A stretch of 5,096 nucleotides of DNA, taken from positions 1-5,096 of the forward strand of contig URTO01000174.1 in the NCBI GenBank assembly GCA_900550745.1, in the 5' to 3' direction. Both the position numbers and the translations under genes were made by a program. This DNA comes from an uncultured Desulfovibrio sp. GTDB lineage: Bacteria > Desulfobacterota > Desulfovibrionia > Desulfovibrionales > Desulfovibrionaceae. Below are positions 1 to 4,905 of the stretch, one piece after another. The notes under the pieces are model-generated. The model searched no databases. It was not told the origin of the DNA and saw only the letters and a program-made list of their open reading frames with translations. How positions within the stretch are numbered: the stretch's first letter is position 1; every line of letters begins with the position of its first letter.

Positions 1-61
1 GGCGGTAGGGGAGAAGCTCCCTTGAGAACGGCTTCTTGTTGTTGTTCATCATCATCTTCAT
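1..61 (-). CDS. 5' end of an unidentified gene, running off the left edge
   Basis: On the minus strand an open frame begins in an ATG cluster (first bases at 61, 55, 52 and 49) and runs out of the window. Its visible start reads MKMMMNNNKK, then PFSRELLPYR. The ATG, AAC and AAG runs are part of a compound microsatellite, while the residues from PFSRE onward look like ordinary coding sequence. The frame is closed upstream by a TAA at 121-119, and no other start codon lies between, so one of these ATGs is the start if the gene is real. There is no classical AGGAGG; the only purine-rich leader is the AAG repeat itself. The strong terminator at 133-164 would isolate it from the upstream unit, so it needs its own promoter. 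Too little is visible to name a product. Confidence 0.5.
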   Translation of the reverse strand, partial: MKMMMNNNKKPFSRELLPYR

Positions 62-110
62 CTTCTTCTTCTTCTTCTTCTTCTTCTTCTTCTTCTTCTT
101 CTTCTTCTTC
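34..110. repeat. Compound trinucleotide microsatellite, with a perfect TTC/GAA core at 61-110
   Basis: Bases 61-110 are 50 uninterrupted bases of TCT repeats (about 16.7 units; GAA/AAG on the minus strand). They are flanked at 34-60 by short related runs: three TTG units, three ATC units and single TTC units. On the plus strand this would encode poly-serine, but that frame runs antisense through a terminator and a better gene, so it is not taken as coding. On the minus strand the tract sits immediately upstream of a candidate start codon, inside the presumed 5' untranslated region. Perfect triplet tracts this long are uncommon in bacterial chromosomes and are prone to slippage. Confidence 0.97.
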
Positions 111-132
111 CCTCTTCGTTACAGCAAGCGCC

Positions 133-164
133 AATAAAAACGCCCCGGCTTTTCGTGCGGGGCG
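133..164 (-). terminator. Rho-independent terminator
   Basis: On the minus strand a perfect 7-bp GC stem (CGCCCCG at 164-158 pairing with CGGGGCG at 147-141, ten-base loop) is followed directly by TTTTTATT (140-133). It starts 29 bases after the stop codon of the gene ending at 193 and has all the classical parts. It should end transcription coming from the truA side. The plus-strand reading has no comparable T run after the stem. Confidence 0.9.
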
Positions 165-192
165 CATCCTGACGGGAAAGCGGGCATGGCGC

Positions 193-615
193 TCAATAGG
201 AAGCGATGTAGTCATCCATGTTCGCCGCCGAGCAGTTGCGGCTTACCCAGAAGGCCGAAGCCCAAACCATGAGGGCCGTGGCTTCGGTATCGTCCAGACG
301 TTTCAGCTTGGCCTCAAGGCTGCTGCGGCTCGCGCCGTAACGGGAAGGCAAATCGGTTTGCTCACACAGTTCGGCAACGCGCAGGAGAAGGTAGGAAAGG
401 CGCGTATGGGCGGGGAGCAGGCGCTGATCGCGGTGGGCCGCAATGATGGTTTTAAGCTCCGGGCCGGTAAAGGTGCCTTTGATGGTCGTAATCGCACGGA
501 AAAACGTGTCCACCGCCCACGGCAGAATGAATTCGGCCCCCGCACTCTTTGTGCGGAAGTAGTCCTTCAGCCAGCGTTCCTGCTGCTCGTTGATGCGTGC
601 TGCGACCTGGGGCAT
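193..615 (-). CDS. Hypothetical protein, 140 aa, possible ribbon-helix-helix N-terminus
   Basis: I do not recognise this protein. It is supported as a real gene by a clear AAGGAG six bases before the ATG at 615, by its position 55 bases after truA on the same strand, and by a textbook terminator after its stop. Residues 1-40 have the pattern of a ribbon-helix-helix DNA-binding fold: a short strand (QVAARI), a helix (about 10-21, EQQERWLKDYF), a turn, then a second helix containing GAEFILPWAV (about 26-35). That is inference from pattern, not a confirmed family match. The rest appears mainly helical and soluble, with two cysteines (about 84 and 128), and no transmembrane segment or signal peptide. 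It is probably co-transcribed with truA. An alternative is a small lineage-specific protein whose helices only resemble that fold. Confidence 0.8.
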   Translation of the reverse strand: MPQVAARINEQQERWLKDYFRTKSAGAEFILPWAVDTFFRAITTIKGTFTGPELKTIIAAHRDQRLLPAHTRLSYLLLRVAELCEQTDLPSRYGASRSSLEAKLKRLDDTEATALMVWASAFWVSRNCSAANMDDYIASY

Positions 616-670
616 GCGCGGCTCCTTGTGAAGAATATTGATGAGACGCTATCGCAGAATCCCTTACTGT

Positions 671-1480
671 TCAAGTGCCTCCGCGCCCGGAAGCTGTAAG
701 CGGGAACATATCGCCATACCATACTTTTTTCATGGTCAGGCCGCAGGCCGGGGCCGTGAGGGGGGCCATCCGGCGATCGCAGGCGCCAAGGATGCCGGGA
801 ATGTCCGCCGGTTCCAGTTTGCCCCGCCCGACGGCGACGAGCAGCCCCATGATGTTGCGGACCATCTGCTTGAGAAAGCCGTCAGCCTCGAAGCGCCATG
901 TGAGTTCAAGGCAGCCGTCGGGGAGGCGGCCCTCAGGGGTGCGGGTGATGGACAGGATGGTACGCACCGTCGTGCGGAGATCCGTCCCGGCGTTTTTCAG
1001 GCTGGCAAAGTCCCGTTTGCCAAGGAGGTATCGGCTCCCCTCGTCCATACGCCCCACATCCACAGGGCCGCAGGCCCAGACGAAAGGGAAGAGCTGCGGC
1101 GGCGTGTAACGCTTGGAAAGCCAGAGGCGGTATTCGTAGGTCTTGCGGACGGCGCTGTGCTGCGCGTGGAAGGTATCCGGCACAAGGACGGCGTCCGCGA
1201 TGCGTATGTCGCGCGGCAGGAGCGTGTTGAGGGCCAACTGCCAGTCCATGCGGGCGCGCGATTCGGGAATGTCGAGATGGGCGACCTGCGCTTCGGCGTG
1301 AACGCCCGCGTCAGTCCGTCCGGCGCCGTGCACGTGGACACGCTCGCCGAGCACATGGGCCACGGCATCCTCGATGATGTTCTGAATGGTGGGCAGGGGG
1401 GAGGTGTTTTTGAGGGCCTGCGTCTGCCACCCGTGGTATTGGGTGCCTACGTAGGCTATCGTCAGCTTGAGGCGGGGCAT
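671..1480 (-). CDS. truA: tRNA pseudouridine(38-40) synthase TruA
   Basis: TruA isomerises uridines 38, 39 and 40 in the anticodon arm of many tRNAs to pseudouridine in the cytoplasm. The 269-residue product, a normal length for the family, opens with the typical MPRLKLTIAYVGTQYHGWQ. It carries the catalytic motif GRTDAGVH at residues 54-61, with the nucleophilic aspartate at D57. The conserved KTYEYRL lies at 113-119 and the C-terminal FLKQMVRNIMG at 202-212. The ATG at 1480 is chosen over an in-frame ATG 57 bases upstream because AAAGG lies six bases before it and the family's N-terminal strand begins there. It follows rex after 123 bases and precedes the hypothetical gene by 55 bases, so the three may share a transcript. 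No key residue is missing. Confidence 0.97.
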   Translation of the reverse strand: MPRLKLTIAYVGTQYHGWQTQALKNTSPLPTIQNIIEDAVAHVLGERVHVHGAGRTDAGVHAEAQVAHLDIPESRARMDWQLALNTLLPRDIRIADAVLVPDTFHAQHSAVRKTYEYRLWLSKRYTPPQLFPFVWACGPVDVGRMDEGSRYLLGKRDFASLKNAGTDLRTTVRTILSITRTPEGRLPDGCLELTWRFEADGFLKQMVRNIMGLLVAVGRGKLEPADIPGILGACDRRMAPLTAPACGLTMKKVWYGDMFPLTASGRGGT

Positions 1481-1574
1481 GGAAGACCTTTGGGAAAGAC
1501 GAAAACGACAAGAGTCCCGACCCCCGATCCGCAACAACGGCGGGGCTGACGGAACTACAGCATCAGGGCCGGTT

Positions 1575-1600
1575 CGGAGCGGGGCGTCTGCCCCTCTCCG
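1575..1600 (-). other. Hairpin just after rex (no U tract)
   Basis: Bases 1575-1600 form CGGAG-C-GGGGC, loop GTCT, GCCCC-T-CTCCG: ten pairs with one mismatch, beginning three bases after the rex stop codon. On the minus strand no T run follows it, so it is unlikely to be an efficient intrinsic terminator. It may act as an RNA 3'-end stabiliser or a pause/processing site between rex and truA. The rest of the 123-base gap shows no clear promoter. Confidence 0.5.
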
Positions 1601-1603
1601 GGA

Positions 1604-2254
1604 CTACTTGGAACGGTGTTCGCTGCTGGTGATGCTAAAGGCGAGGGCATAGAGATAGTGGAAGAAATCCACGTACTCCACGACGACCTTTTCAGGTACG
1701 TGAATCCGGGCCCCCGCGAAGTTCAGGATGCCGCATACGCCCGCTTCGACCAGGTGGTCGGCCGCACGCTGCGCACGTTCCGGCGGCGTGGTGATGATCC
1801 CGATTTCAATGCCCTTGGCGTCCACGGCGGACTTAAGGTCGCTCGTACACGTGACTTCCAGCCCATAGACCTGCTCACCGATCTTGAACGGATCACAGTC
1901 GAAAGCCCCCACGATGTTGAAGCCGCGGGCCTTGAATTCGGCATGGTGCAGCAGTGCGCGGCCGAGGTTGCCCACCCCGATCAACGCGGCGCGCCATTCG
2001 CGGTCGACGCCAAGGGAAGCTTTGATGGCGGCGATGAGGCTGGCTACATTGTAGCCTACGCCACGCACGCCGAATTCGCCAAAATAGGCAAGGTCTTTGC
2101 GCACTTGGGATGCGTTCACGTCGCATGCTTCAGCAAGCGGGCCGGAGGAGATGACCTCCACGCCGTTGCGCTGCATGCTTTCAAGCACTTGAACGTATAC
2201 GGCAAGGCGACGAATGGTGGCTCTGGGAATACGTTCGCTTTTCAATGAGAGCAT
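1604..2254 (-). CDS. rex: Redox-sensing transcriptional repressor Rex
   Basis: Rex is a cytoplasmic dimer that binds operators when NAD+ dominates and releases DNA when NADH rises, relieving repression of energy-metabolism genes. The 216-residue protein matches the usual size. Residues 9-70 form the winged helix, starting IPRATIRRLAVY and ending with the signature VRKDLAYFGEFGVRGVGYN at 51-69. The Rossmann domain shows GVGNLG at 93-98, the FDCD acidic turn at 118-121, ITTPPE at 154-159 and NFA at 178-180. The C-terminal helix (FFHYLYALAFSI) is the domain-swapping segment of the family. The ATG at 2254 has only a poor Shine-Dalgarno. A TTG three codons in has none either, so the ATG is kept. 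It lies 111 bases downstream of atpE, as I recall for Desulfovibrio, which suggests a link between redox state and ATP synthase genes. Confidence 0.97.
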   Translation of the reverse strand: MLSLKSERIPRATIRRLAVYVQVLESMQRNGVEVISSGPLAEACDVNASQVRKDLAYFGEFGVRGVGYNVASLIAAIKASLGVDREWRAALIGVGNLGRALLHHAEFKARGFNIVGAFDCDPFKIGEQVYGLEVTCTSDLKSAVDAKGIEIGIITTPPERAQRAADHLVEAGVCGILNFAGARIHVPEKVVVEYVDFFHYLYALAFSITSSEHRSK

Positions 2255-2320
2255 AGTGGTATCGCATTGCTAAAGTTGAAAAAACAAGAGGAGAGAACGG
2301 CGCTGCCGGTCCCTCCCCGG

Positions 2321-2339
2321 AAACCCCGGCAGGCCGGGG
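2321..2339 (-). terminator. Candidate weak terminator after atpE
   Basis: On the minus strand CCCCGG and CCGGGG pair around the four-base loop CCTG (2339-2324), followed by only TTT and then more GC. It lies 26 bases after the atpE stop in the 111-base gap before rex. The stem is strong but the U run is short, so read-through into rex is likely. The remainder of this gap (2262-2290) is AT-rich and could hold a rex promoter, but I found no convincing -35/-10 pair. Confidence 0.45.
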
Positions 2340-2365
2340 CCCGCCGGGAATAAGCCGCTTGCTTA

Positions 2366-2701
2366 TTAGATGAAGGGGTTGGCGAACAGGATGATCAGGT
2401 TCACCACGAGGGAGTAAATGGCCAGCGATTCCACGAAGGCGAGGCCAAGGATGAGGCTGACCTGAATCTTGCCGGCAGCGTCGGGGTTGCGGGCGATGCC
2501 TTCGCAGGCGCTCTTCAGGCCGAGGCCCTGACCGATGCCGCAACCGGCGGCGGCGACGGCCATGCCGATGGCGCAGCCGAAGACGGCGAGGCCGAGAGAG
2601 GCGGAATCCAGTTTCACGGGAGCGCCGTCGGCGGCGAAGGCGAGGCTGGCGATGCCCATCATGGCCACGGTGCTGAGCAGGGTCACAAGAATCTTGCGCA
2701 T
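2366..2701 (-). CDS. atpE: ATP synthase F0 subunit c, with N-terminal presequence
   Basis: Subunit c forms the rotating membrane ring that carries the coupling ion. The 111-residue product is longer than the usual 70-90 because of a signal-like presequence: MRK, a hydrophobic stretch to about 20, then AFA at 21-23, which fits cleavage before ADG. The two-helix hairpin follows: helix 1 about 35-60, the polar loop with ARNPDA at 70-75, and helix 2 about 78-108. The essential carboxylate is E91 in LAFVESLAIYSLVV. Q58 in GIGQG, E91, S92 and Y96 match side-chain ligands of sodium-binding c rings, although the threonine expected after the serine is leucine (L93). AAGGAG eight bases before the ATG at 2701 fixes the start. 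The gene follows atpB after 69 bases. Confidence 0.97.
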   Translation of the reverse strand: MRKILVTLLSTVAMMGIASLAFAADGAPVKLDSASLGLAVFGCAIGMAVAAAGCGIGQGLGLKSACEGIARNPDAAGKIQVSLILGLAFVESLAIYSLVVNLIILFANPFI

Positions 2702-2732
2702 GTATATTGCTCCTTGAGCGGTTGTATTGTGT

Positions 2733-2746
2733 TGGTCAGAAGACCA
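2733..2746 (-). promoter_or_regulatory. Intercistronic hairpin in the atpE leader
   Basis: TGGTC and GACCA pair perfectly around a four-base loop, about 18 bases upstream of the atpE Shine-Dalgarno. The surrounding leader is A/C-rich and otherwise unstructured. A leader that boosts translation of atpE is known in E. coli. That this one does the same is inference from position only. Confidence 0.35.
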
Positions 2747-2763
2747 TTTCCCCCGAAAGGTAC

Positions 2764-2780
2764 GGCCCCCTTAGTGGGCC
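2764..2780 (-). other. Hairpin across the atpB stop codon
   Basis: GGCCC (2764-2768) and GGGCC (2776-2780) form a five-pair GC stem whose loop contains the atpB TAA stop. No T run follows, so it is not a convincing terminator. It could protect or punctuate the message between the a and c subunits. Confidence 0.35.
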
Positions 2781-3472
2781 GGTTCCATAGCGCCCTTGAG
2801 GTAGATGAGGGCCAGCATATAGAAGATGAAGGCCTGCAATACCTTGGCGAGCAGGAACAAGAAGTAGATGGGCAGCGTGCTCACGAGCGGCGCCATGAGG
2901 AAGAAGAGCAGGAGCACGATTTCCTCGCCGCGGATGTTGCCGAAAAGACGGAGCGTCAGCGACAGCGGGCGGGCGAGGTGCGAAATGAATTCAAGGATCA
3001 TCATGAACGGCGCCAGCGGGAGCATGGGGCCCATGAAATGGTGGATATAGTGGCCGCGCCAGCGCTTGATGCCCTGATAGTTGTAGTACAGGAACACGAA
3101 CAGGGCCATGCCGATGTTGGTGTTGATGTTGGCGGTCGGGGCGTCGCAGGCGGGGATGAGGCCGAGTATGTTCTGTACGGCGATGAAGAGGAACAGGCCG
3201 CCGAGCACGGGGAAGACCTTGCGCCCGTCCTCGCCCATGTTGGTGACGGTAAAGTCCTCAAGCCCGCCTATGATTGACTCGAAAATGTTTTGCATCCTGC
3301 CGGGAACCAGCGAAATATTGCGGCGCACAAGCCAGCCGACGGCAAAGAGGATGAGCATGGCCATCCATGTATAGAAGACATGCCTGAATTCCACCGTCTG
3401 CCCGGCGATGGTGATATGATCCAGATGAACCAGTTCGGAGATGAGAATCGGCTCAGGAAGTCCGCCTGCCAT
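2771..3472 (-). CDS. atpB: ATP synthase F0 subunit a
   Basis: Subunit a provides the two ion half-channels facing the c ring in the cytoplasmic membrane. The 233-residue protein is a normal length, with hydrophobic helices at roughly 33-50, 87-107, 119-132, 151-165, 183-200 and 202-226. Family motifs in order are GLIPA (104-108), PTANINTN (112-119), RPLSLTLRLFGNI (168-180) and VLQAFIFYML (211-220). The indispensable arginine (E. coli R210) is R175, E184 aligns with E. coli E219, and Q213 with Q252. The position of E. coli H245 is phenylalanine (F206) by ungapped alignment, a site known to vary between species. GAAGGAG seven bases before the ATG at 3472 supports the start. It lies 169 bases after atpI and 69 before atpE. 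Confidence 0.97.
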   Translation of the reverse strand: MAGGLPEPILISELVHLDHITIAGQTVEFRHVFYTWMAMLILFAVGWLVRRNISLVPGRMQNIFESIIGGLEDFTVTNMGEDGRKVFPVLGGLFLFIAVQNILGLIPACDAPTANINTNIGMALFVFLYYNYQGIKRWRGHYIHHFMGPMLPLAPFMMILEFISHLARPLSLTLRLFGNIRGEEIVLLLFFLMAPLVSTLPIYFLFLLAKVLQAFIFYMLALIYLKGAMEPAH

Positions 3473-3520
3473 GTGTGCGCTCCTTCAAATGTCATTTACG
3501 CGTACGATGCGTCCGAAAAG

Positions 3521-3549
3521 AGGCGTCCCCAAGGGTGGCGGACACGCCT
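3521..3549 (-). terminator. Terminator- or attenuator-like hairpin between atpI and atpB
   Basis: ACGCCT (3544-3549) pairs with AGGCGT (3521-3526), with GGA/TCC able to extend the stem past a small bulge. On the minus strand it is followed by CTTTTC (3520-3515). The U run is only four bases, so at best it would be a partial terminator inside the operon, or a processing and stabilising stem in front of atpB. Confidence 0.4.
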
Positions 3550-3581
3550 TTTCATGCCGGCCGGAATCGGTTTCGATAATC

Positions 3582-3597
3582 GGCTGTAAACACAGCC
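3582..3597 (-). other. Perfect six-pair hairpin in the atpI-atpB gap
   Basis: GGCTGT and ACAGCC pair exactly around a four-base loop, 45 bases after the atpI stop. There is no T run next to it. With the stem at 3521-3549 it makes this 169-base gap the most structured in the operon. I see no small gene here. Confidence 0.4.
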
Positions 3598-3641
3598 TCA
3601 TGGAACTCATGATGCGGCTTGCGCGGGCCCTCTGCAACCCG

Positions 3642-4094
3642 TCAGATCGGCTTTTTCAAAGCCTTTTTCAGGCCTCCCGCGGTCATGCCGACGAGAAGCA
3701 CGCCAAGCCCCAACAGTACCGCAGAGATAGGGCCTTTAAGCCATACCAAAACCATGTACAACAAAATTCCGGTAAATAAAAGTCTCATGTTCGTGCGGAG
3801 GAGAAGGGCCATAAGGCTGCTTTTGCTCCAACCTGCCGAGATTACTTTAGGAACAAATTTTATTAAGGCAAAAAAATTCCATGCGGAGAGCAGTGCTCCG
3901 AAGCCGAACCAGAAGATCCACGCCCCCGCCGGGTGAAACGGCCAGAGCGCTGCGCCGAAAATCAGGGACAGGGCGACGACGCCGATCTGCCAGCACAGGA
4001 TTTCCCGGAGCGTGGGATCCTGCACGCCGCTCCGCCACAGCCTCTTTTCCAGCCAATGGAACGGGCCGTTATTTCTGCCGCTTTTTGCCTGCAT
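3642..4094 (-). CDS. atpI: ATP synthase subunit I (AtpI), c-ring assembly factor
   Basis: AtpI-type proteins are small membrane proteins encoded at the head of atp operons and help assemble the c ring. The 150-residue product has four hydrophobic segments, about 32-50, 56-79, 103-118 and 121-140, with a basic C-terminus (GGLKKALKKPI). The segment FWFGFGALLSAWNFFAL (61-77) fits the ATP_synt_I family pattern. I take the ATG at 4094: AAGGGG lies nine bases upstream and AGGA closer in. The longer frame up to 4229 would lie entirely over atpZ and adds a non-family N-terminus. The start overlaps the end of atpZ by 26 bases, which suggests translational coupling. The family is poorly conserved in sequence, so the name rests on topology and context. 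Confidence 0.88.
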   Translation of the reverse strand: MQAKSGRNNGPFHWLEKRLWRSGVQDPTLREILCWQIGVVALSLIFGAALWPFHPAGAWIFWFGFGALLSAWNFFALIKFVPKVISAGWSKSSLMALLLRTNMRLLFTGILLYMVLVWLKGPISAVLLGLGVLLVGMTAGGLKKALKKPI

Positions 4095-4329
4095 CGTCCT
4101 GTTCCCCTTGGCGGAGCAATATGCGCGCATCCAGCCAGATGTTACGGAATCCCGCACCGACACCCACAATGAGGCCCACGCCGGCGCACCACGGATAGGT
4201 TCCGAGCCATTTGTCCAGCCAGTACCCAAGCAGGCAGCCGACGATGATGCCCGAAACGAGGTGCAGGCCCATGACGCTGGCGCGTCCCAGCGAGTCGAAC
4301 AGGCCCTGCTTATTTTCTTTTGACGGCAT
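4069..4329 (-). CDS. atpZ: AtpZ/AtpI-family small membrane protein of the F0 operon
   Basis: The 86-residue product has a short polar N-terminus (MPSKENKQGLFDSLGRAS), a first transmembrane helix at about 20-37, the family's hallmark GYWLDKWLGTYPW at 35-47, a second helix at about 48-64, and a charged C-terminus (RQGEQDDAGKKRQK). This is the architecture of the AtpZ family (putative F0F1-ATPase subunit, Mg2+/Ca2+ channel proposal), encoded first in many atp operons and thought to act with AtpI. The ATG at 4329 is preferred over one 63 bases upstream because AAGGA lies six bases before it. The upstream extension would also cross the predicted promoter and dyad. Its 3' end overlaps atpI by 26 bases. 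Confidence 0.92.
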   Translation of the reverse strand: MPSKENKQGLFDSLGRASVMGLHLVSGIIVGCLLGYWLDKWLGTYPWCAGVGLIVGVGAGFRNIWLDARILLRQGEQDDAGKKRQK

Positions 4330-4349
4330 TGGAGTTCCTTGTTGGGGAG

Positions 4350-4379
4350 GGGGAATATCTTTTAGAAAAAATACTCCCC
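4350..4379. promoter_or_regulatory. 30-bp imperfect dyad, possible operator of the atp operon
   Basis: The two 15-base halves match as reverse complements at 12 of 15 positions: outer arms GGGGAATAT and ATACTCCCC, with a TTTT/AAAA core. It covers the predicted -10 box and lies 21-50 bases before the atpZ start codon. That placement suits a repressor site, although the same bases could fold as a 5'-leader hairpin if transcription starts further upstream. It does not match the Rex operator form (TTGTGA and TCACAA arms). Confidence 0.45.
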
Positions 4380-4386
4380 TCCTCAA
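4359..4386 (-). promoter_or_regulatory. Candidate sigma-70-type promoter of the atp operon
   Basis: On the minus strand TTGAGG (4386-4381, four of six against TTGACA) stands 16 bases before TAAAAG (4364-4359, four of six against TATAAT). Transcription would begin near 4352, giving a leader of about 23 bases with its Shine-Dalgarno. This is the only AT-rich block ahead of the operon. The match is modest. Confidence 0.4.
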
Positions 4387-4581
4387 ACCCACCCCATCCT
4401 CCCTAAAACGTCCGTAAGGGGCAATGGCGGGCGGGGCTGCTTAAAGGGTTGTGGCCTCTATCATCCGTCTCCCGAAACAACTGAGAAACGCCCGATTTTC
4501 AGGCGAGTTTTCGGAAGCAATCCCATTGTTTCCGGGGCAACTGGGACATATCGGCGGTGTGCCCGCAGACGTCAGGGGTGC

Positions 4582-4905
4582 GCCTTTCCCCTGTACAGGC
4601 GGAAAAGATGAACTGGCCCGCCCCGTCCGATGCCCCCGCTTTCCCCGTGTGCGGAGGGAAGAGTATCGGCGTAATAGCCGCATTGAGGCCGATAGACGGC
4701 TTTCCCCGTGTGAGGGGGGAAGAGCCTCAATGCGGACCCGTTCCTTATCCGTATGCCCAGGCTTTCCCGCGTGCGGGGGGAAGAGCCCCCGCCTCCGAAA
4801 CGTAAACAACACTAGGCGGCTTTCCCCTTGTGTGGGAGGGGAAGAACGTTCCCCAAACTTTTATGACAGGGCACCGCAGCCTTTTCGTATACGGGAGGGA
4901 ATGAG
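4582..4905. CRISPR. Degenerate CRISPR-like array (type I-E-like repeat), no cas genes in view
   Basis: Four clear copies of a 25-28-base hairpin repeat lie at 4638-4663, 4699-4724, 4761-4785 and 4819-4846. More decayed copies lie at 4582-4610 and 4879-4905. The shared parts are the left arm GCTTTCCCC, a short GTGTG-like loop and the right arm GGGGGAAGAG. Successive spacings of the TTT core are 55, 61, 62, 58 and 61 bases, and the 32-36-base intervals differ from one another. Repeat size, the TTCCCCG...CGGGG palindrome and a period near 61 resemble type I-E arrays. Copies differ by substitutions and small indels, which is not expected of an active array, so it reads as a decayed orphan array or an unrelated family of spaced palindromes. 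Open frames here simply translate the repeat (FPRVRGE, FPRAGG-like peptides). Confidence 0.5.
4678..4735. repeat. Perfect 11-bp inverted repeat enclosing one array repeat
   Basis: CCGCATTGAGG at 4678-4688 is exactly the reverse complement of CCTCAATGCGG at 4725-4735. The loop contains the repeat copy at 4699-4724, itself a CTTTCCCC/GGGGGAAG stem, giving a nested 58-base structure. The second arm begins immediately after the repeat. Confidence 0.8.

Noticed and set aside
22..699. Plus-strand frame starting with a poly-serine run
   Set aside because: The serine run is just the microsatellite. The frame then runs antisense through a strong terminator and a better-supported minus-strand gene, and has no family features.
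638..1549. Plus-strand 303-codon frame opposite truA
   Set aside because: It is the antisense shadow of a clear TruA gene in GC-rich DNA; its protein has no recognisable domain.
1616..2248. Plus-strand 210-codon frame opposite rex
   Set aside because: Antisense shadow of Rex, whose minus-strand product carries all family motifs.
2265..2288. TTG...CAA pattern upstream of rex as a Rex operator
   Set aside because: The TTG and CAA ends are 21 bases apart instead of the usual 18, and the inner GTGA/TCAC positions do not match; an inner TTGAAAAAACAA is too short.
2714..3277. Plus-strand frame rich in E, H and Q opposite atpB
   Set aside because: This is the typical reverse reading of hydrophobic membrane-protein codons; atpB is unambiguous.
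4069..4229. Longer atpI beginning at 4229
   Set aside because: The 45 extra codons overlap atpZ entirely and do not look like the family N-terminus; the ATG at 4094 gives the expected length and four membrane segments.
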